In this document: positions 6,108 through 9,738 of the stretch, piece by piece | How the letters are laid out: each line of letters starts with the position of its first letter | Numbering within the stretch: position 1 is the first letter of the stretch | NCBI GenBank assembly: GCA_945613785.1 | Contig: CALZAJ010000048.1 | Location: 1 to 9,738 of the forward strand | Reading direction: 5' to 3' | From: an uncultured Verrucomicrobiota bacterium | Lineage (GTDB): Bacteria; Verrucomicrobiota; Kiritimatiellia; RFP12; UBA1067 | DNA: 9,738 bases | The notes under the pieces: model-generated | Told to the model about the DNA's origin: nothing | What the model saw: only the letters and a program-made list of their open reading frames with translations | The model's database searches: none | Made by a program: the position numbers and the translations under genes

Positions 6108-6413
6108 TCAAACCGTCGGATCGTCCCCGAACAGCCGGTTCAGGATCTGTTCCGCCGGCGTCACCGCCTTCTTCTGGTTGTTACACTCCTTACAGCACGG
6201 CACGCAATTGGAGCGCACCGACTTGCCGCCTCGGGCAACCGGAATCACGTGGTCCATCGTCAGGTTCTCCGCCCCGACCGTCTTTCCACAGTAATGGCAC
6301 ACGCCCTTCTGCAGTTGGGCGCGCCACCAGTCCGTCTGCCGCAGCGCCCGCGCCTTCTCGCGCTCGCGCTTCGAGTGCACCGGATCCGACTGAAAAGGAA
6401 TGAAGTCATCCAT
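6108..6413 (-). CDS. small HNH endonuclease
   Basis: This 101-residue protein carries a zinc-ribbon HNH fold: CHYC at 39-42, MDHVIPVARGG at 53-63 with the catalytic Asp54-His55 pair, Asn69, and CKEC at 74-77 followed by NNQKK. Metal-dependent DNA nicking or cleavage is the expected activity. The N-terminal third is short and basic (KREREKARALRQ, 15-26) and could contact DNA. The ATG lies 27 bases after the glycosyltransferase stop with no terminator between them, so the two are probably co-transcribed, although no functional link is obvious. There is only a weak GAG-type ribosome binding site. Stand-alone HNH proteins of this size occur as housekeeping, phage-derived or defence genes; nothing here selects among these. 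Confidence 0.88.
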   Translation of the reverse strand: MDDFIPFQSDPVHSKREREKARALRQTDWWRAQLQKGVCHYCGKTVGAENLTMDHVIPVARGGKSVRSNCVPCCKECNNQKKAVTPAEQILNRLFGDDPTV

Positions 6414-6440
6414 CGTTATTCACTCGTCACGAATCACCAT

Positions 6441-8288
6441 TTATTTCCCCTGCGCATGATCTTTTCCGATGAACTCGCAGGGGGCTTTCTTCGCGCAGAG
6501 ACCGCGAACGAACTGAATGCCGTAGCAGACGTGCGAGGCGACGACACCAAGCGCCGTCAGCAACCAGGTGGGAATGCGCCAGGTGAACGTCGTCACCAGC
6601 AGGAGAACCAGATAGAGGGCCATCGGCGCCACGTAGGCTCCCATCGTCCAGACAGCGATTTCGCCCGGCAGGAGCCGTACAATCAGCAACGGCACCACGG
6701 CGAAGGACAGGCCGTACGCCACGAACAGCGTCGGAATGAAGTAGCTCAGGTGCAGGGAGTTCGAAGGATAGCGCTTGCAGAAATAGCCGCGGTGGAAGGC
6801 GTAGCGGCCGAGCTGGCGAAGGTGCGGACCGAACAACTTGCGCCGATGATGGTTCACCACCACCCAGGGATCGTAAACGATGCGCTTTGCGCGGTCGACG
6901 ATGTCCTTGCAGAGAAGCGTGTCCTCGCCCGGCCAGAAATCGGTCCGATAACCGCCAAAGGAGTCGAGGAGGTCCTTGCGGACGAACAGGTTGCAGCTCG
7001 GGTAGTCATCGACGTCGCGACGGACGCCGCCCGCCTTGTAGCGATAGCGGTAATTGCCCGAGACGAGCAGATTGTCGTAGACGCGTCCGCCGACCTGCGC
7101 GAGGTAGCCGTCGTTCGGAGGCGTGACGCCTGGACCACCCACGCCGCCGATGGAAGCGTCGCCAAAATACTTAACCGCATACTCGAGCCAATGGACGTCC
7201 GGATACGCATCGTCGTCGATAAAGGCGATGATCTCGCCCTTCGCCTCCCGAATGCCGAGATTGCGCTTTTCGGCCGGGCGAACCTTGCCCGTGGCCAACA
7301 CCCGCACCTGTCTGTCGGAGGGCAGACGGCTCACGTCGCCGTCATCCGGCAGGACAATGACCTCGAAATTGCGATACGTCTGCTCGGCAATGCCCTTCAG
7401 GCACTCCTGGAGCATCCAGCTGTCACCCGGACACGCGATGACGATCGACACGAGCGGATCGTGGTCGAGCTTCTGCGGAATCTCCGCCTTGGCGTAGTAC
7501 TTCAGGACGCGCAGACGATAGAACACCGCCAGCGAATCGAGCGCCATCGTCTTGACCGTGTTGGCCTTGAGACAGCCGAACTTTTCGCCGAAACGGATGA
7601 CGACCGGGGCCTCCGCGATCTTCGCCCCGCGCTGATGGGCAATCGACAGCAGCTCAAGGTCGAAGGCATAGGCCTTCACGAGCATGCGGCCGAGCGCCTC
7701 GCCCAGAACCTCGCGCTTGAACAGCTTCATACCCGTCTGCGTATCGGTAATGGGAAGCCCGACGAAGATGCGCACGAGCGTGAAATAGACCCAACTGACA
7801 ATGCGCCGATGCCAGGGGTACTGAACGACGGAGTGACGATGACGCTTCGAGCCGACGACGATGTCGGCCTTCTTGTCCACCATCTGGTCGAAGAACCACG
7901 GCGTCTGCTTCGGATGAATGTCGAGATCACCGTCGAGAAGCATCACATATTCGCCCGTCGAGGCCTCGAAGCCAGCCCTCAGCGCCGAACCCTTTCCGCC
8001 GTTCTTCTCGCAGATCACGGGACGAAGGAGAATCGTTTGATCGGCTGAACGATTCGACCGTTTGATTTCTTCCGCAAACGCGAGGAGAACTTCCGCCGTG
8101 CCGTCAGTCGAACCGTCGTCGACGGGGATGAGTTCCGTACGGACGCCATGGGCGGCAAACAGCTCGGACGTTTCCTTGAGATTGGCGACAATCGTGTCCG
8201 CCAGATTATAGACAGGCATAACAATCGACAGGCGACCGTTTCCGACCGTCTCCCGTGTCAATGCCCATTTTTCCTCAAGCTTAATCAT
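6441..8288 (-). CDS. bifunctional-looking tandem family 2 glycosyltransferase with C-terminal membrane segments
   Basis: This 615-residue protein joins two GT-A glycosyltransferase domains. Domain 1 (about 20-255) resembles polyprenyl/dolichol-phosphate sugar synthases: LSIVMPVYN at the start, DDGSTDGT at 57-64, GKGSALRAGF at 99-107, LDGDLDIHP at 118-126 and GSKRHRHS at 146-153. Domain 2 (about 277-500) has VSIVIACPGDS, AFIDDDAYPD at 355-364 as the DxD-type site, and WPGEDTLLCKDI at 452-463, as in processive or cell-surface GT2 enzymes. The C-terminal part has hydrophobic segments near 515-538, 548-570 and 577-595. A plausible role is making a lipid-linked sugar and using sugar donors for cell-envelope glycan synthesis, but donor and acceptor cannot be read from sequence. 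ATG 8288 is chosen over GTG 8318 because the latter lies in the upstream terminator stem. No Shine-Dalgarno sequence is present and the -10 box is six bases upstream. Confidence 0.92.
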   Translation of the reverse strand: MIKLEEKWALTRETVGNGRLSIVMPVYNLADTIVANLKETSELFAAHGVRTELIPVDDGSTDGTAEVLLAFAEEIKRSNRSADQTILLRPVICEKNGGKGSALRAGFEASTGEYVMLLDGDLDIHPKQTPWFFDQMVDKKADIVVGSKRHRHSVVQYPWHRRIVSWVYFTLVRIFVGLPITDTQTGMKLFKREVLGEALGRMLVKAYAFDLELLSIAHQRGAKIAEAPVVIRFGEKFGCLKANTVKTMALDSLAVFYRLRVLKYYAKAEIPQKLDHDPLVSIVIACPGDSWMLQECLKGIAEQTYRNFEVIVLPDDGDVSRLPSDRQVRVLATGKVRPAEKRNLGIREAKGEIIAFIDDDAYPDVHWLEYAVKYFGDASIGGVGGPGVTPPNDGYLAQVGGRVYDNLLVSGNYRYRYKAGGVRRDVDDYPSCNLFVRKDLLDSFGGYRTDFWPGEDTLLCKDIVDRAKRIVYDPWVVVNHHRRKLFGPHLRQLGRYAFHRGYFCKRYPSNSLHLSYFIPTLFVAYGLSFAVVPLLIVRLLPGEIAVWTMGAYVAPMALYLVLLLVTTFTWRIPTWLLTALGVVASHVCYGIQFVRGLCAKKAPCEFIGKDHAQGK

Positions 8289-8294
8289 TAATAC

Positions 8295-8305
8295 AGTATA
8301 GTATA
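8295..8305 (-). promoter_or_regulatory. glycosyltransferase-HNH promoter (leaderless geometry)
   Basis: Two overlapping TATACT boxes (8300-8305 and 8295-8300) lie on the minus strand directly after the T tract of the alaS terminator. The downstream box is six bases before the ATG at 8288, so the transcript probably has no leader. No clear -35 is visible, since that position falls within the G/C-rich terminator stem. Confidence 0.55.
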
Positions 8306-8307
8306 TC

Positions 8308-8339
8308 AAAAAACACACCCGCCCTCGGCAGGACGGGTG
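8308..8339 (-). terminator. intrinsic terminator of alaS
   Basis: A 9-bp stem (8316-8324 with 8331-8339), containing one G-U wobble as RNA, with a 6-base loop, is followed on the minus strand by TGTTTTTT. It begins 26 bases after the alaS stop codon. Confidence 0.88.
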
Positions 8340-8365
8340 GTTGGCAAACGTCGTTTCACAGATGT

Positions 8366-9738
8366 TTACATGTTGCCGATCACGGCCTTGATGCGGCGGA
8401 CGCCGGCCGAGGAGGCCTCTTCCTTCTTGATCTTGAAGGAACCGAGCTCCTTGGTGTTCTGGACGTGCGGTCCGCAGCAGATCTCCTTCGAGATGTCGCC
8501 GATCGAGTAGAGCGAGACCTGGTCGCCGTACTTCGCGCCGAAGAGCGCCATCGCCCCCTCGGCCTTCGCCTCTTCGACCGTGGTCATCTTCTTGGTGACC
8601 TCAATGCCCTCCTGGATCCACTCGTTGACGAGCTTCTCGACCGCGGCCTTCTGCTCGTCCGTCATCTTCTGCGGCCACGCGAAGTCGAACCTGAGACGCT
8701 CCGCCGTGATGTTGGAACCCTTCTGGTTCGCGGTTGGGCCGAGCACCTGGTGAAGCGCCGCGTGGAGGAGGTGCGTCGCCGTGTGCATGCGCGTCACCAC
8801 CTCGGAGTTGTCCTGCAGGCCCGCCTTGAACGAGCCGGCGGACGTCGTGCGCGAAAGCTCCTGGTGCTTGAGGTTGGCCTCGTCGAAGCCCGCCTTGTCG
8901 ACCGTGAGACCGTCCTTCGCCGCCATCTCGAGCGTGAGCTCGATCGGGAAGCCAAACGTGTCGTAGAGCTTGAACGCGGTCTTGCCGGAGATCTGGCTCT
9001 GGCCGTGCGCCTTGAGCTGCTCGGCCACCTTGTTGTACATCGCCTCACCCTTGTCCAGGGTCGCATTGAAGCGCTTCTCCTCCTGCTCGAGGTCGACACG
9101 ACAGGTCTCGAGGTTCGCGGCGAGTTCGGGATAGACGTGCTGGTACTTCGCGCAGATGACCTCGGCCATCTTCACCGTGAAGCCCTGCTCGATGCCGAGC
9201 ATGCGGCTGTAGCGGATCGCACGGCGGATGAGACGGCGCAGGACGTAGTTCGCGCCCACGTTGCCCGGCTTGACGCCGCCCTTCGGATCGCAGAGGATGA
9301 AGGTCGCCGTACGCATGTGGTCGGCGATGACGCGGCGGGCCTTGAGCGCCTCCTCGGCGGACATCGCCGCAACGGCCTCGGGCTTGGACAGATCGTCGAT
9401 CGCCTTCATGATCGGCAAGAAGATCTCGGTGTCATAGACGGTCGGCGCGCCACTCATCATGCAGATCGTACGCTCGACGCCCATGCCCGTGTCGACGTTG
9501 TGACGCCCGAGCGGAACGAACTTGCCCTCTTCGTTCTTGTTGTACTGCATGAAGACATCGTTCCAGATCTCGATGTACTTGCCGCAGTGGCAGCCGGGAT
9601 GGCACTCCGCGCCGCACTTCTCCTTGCCCGTGTCGATGAACATCTCGGTGTCGGGACCGCACGGACCCGTCGTTCCGGCCGGACCCCACCAGTTGTCCTC
9701 GCGCGGCAGGCGGAAAATCCGCTCATCGGGAATGCCGA
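8366..9738 (-). CDS. alaS: alanyl-tRNA synthetase, 3' part, short form without C-Ala domain
   Basis: This class II synthetase charges tRNA-Ala in the cytoplasm. The visible 456 residues run on to the window edge, so the start lies outside; the frame remains open above the Met at 9643 and reads PREDNWWGPAGTTGPCGPDTE. After the end of the catalytic core comes a Cys/His-rich segment (KCGAECHPGCHCGKY), then the tRNA-recognition helices (ADHMRTATFIL and YVLRRLIRRAIRYSRMLG). The editing domain follows, with zinc-site motifs HTATH and CCGPH. In residues counted from the Met at 9643, these zinc ligands are His287, His291, Cys389 and His393. The protein ends at GVRRIKAVIGNM, immediately after the editing domain. 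The C-terminal C-Ala oligomerisation domain of classical bacterial AlaRS is therefore absent. A clean stop and a strong terminator follow, so this is the natural end and not a truncation. Confidence 0.95.
   Translation of the reverse strand, partial: GIPDERIFRLPREDNWWGPAGTTGPCGPDTEMFIDTGKEKCGAECHPGCHCGKYIEIWNDVFMQYNKNEEGKFVPLGRHNVDTGMGVERTICMMSGAPTVYDTEIFLPIMKAIDDLSKPEAVAAMSAEEALKARRVIADHMRTATFILCDPKGGVKPGNVGANYVLRRLIRRAIRYSRMLGIEQGFTVKMAEVICAKYQHVYPELAANLETCRVDLEQEEKRFNATLDKGEAMYNKVAEQLKAHGQSQISGKTAFKLYDTFGFPIELTLEMAAKDGLTVDKAGFDEANLKHQELSRTTSAGSFKAGLQDNSEVVTRMHTATHLLHAALHQVLGPTANQKGSNITAERLRFDFAWPQKMTDEQKAAVEKLVNEWIQEGIEVTKKMTTVEEAKAEGAMALFGAKYGDQVSLYSIGDISKEICCGPHVQNTKELGSFKIKKEEASSAGVRRIKAVIGNM

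Noticed and set aside
8289..8318. GTG start for the glycosyltransferase at 8318
   Set aside because: The codon sits in the stem of the alaS terminator, upstream of the -10 box, and the added residues are not domain-like.

Overview
This is a GC-rich bacterial chromosome segment. All supported genes lie on the minus strand, so the window is best read from right (9738) to left (1). The core genes (alaS, ilvD, pycB/oadA) strongly prefer G/C-ending codons. Their promoters are AT-rich islands with near-perfect TATAAT or TATACT boxes. The overall style (short AlaRS, biotin-dependent carboxyltransferase, tandem GT2 enzyme, HNH protein, AbrB/PIN pair) would fit an uncultured, probably anaerobic, host-associated bacterium of the PVC type such as Kiritimatiellota, Lentisphaerota or Verrucomicrobiota. 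That placement is a guess; no rRNA or other marker is present.

Layout in the direction of transcription: (1) the 3' part of a short alanyl-tRNA synthetase, closed by an intrinsic terminator. (2) A tandem-domain family 2 glycosyltransferase with C-terminal membrane segments, whose promoter abuts that terminator, followed after 27 nt by a small HNH endonuclease. (3) plsY (acyl-phosphate:glycerol-3-phosphate acyltransferase), overlapping by 4 nt with ilvD (dihydroxy-acid dehydratase). (4) A three-gene cassette after a 74-nt gap: a VapC-like PIN protein with a degraded active site, an AbrB/MazE-type antitoxin-like protein, and a six-TM protein. These are joined by 4-nt stop/start overlaps and end at a strong terminator. 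(5) A biotin-carrying pyruvate/oxaloacetate carboxyltransferase subunit with its own promoter, a possible 13-codon leader ORF and a strong terminator. (6) At the left edge, possibly the first codons of another minus-strand gene.

The metabolic genes are ordinary functions (translation, phospholipid synthesis, branched-chain amino acid synthesis, C3/C4 carboxyl transfer) with no obvious shared pathway. The part most worth a second look is the PIN/AbrB/six-TM cassette at 2015-3674. It is in toxin-first order, two expected catalytic acids of the PIN protein are replaced by Gln and Lys, and a sensor-like membrane protein is translationally coupled to the putative antitoxin. Two promoters in the window place the -10 box only 6-7 nt before the start codon, which suggests leaderless mRNAs. 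No intergenic stretch exceeds 300 bases, and I saw no tRNA, rRNA, CRISPR array or insertion sequence.
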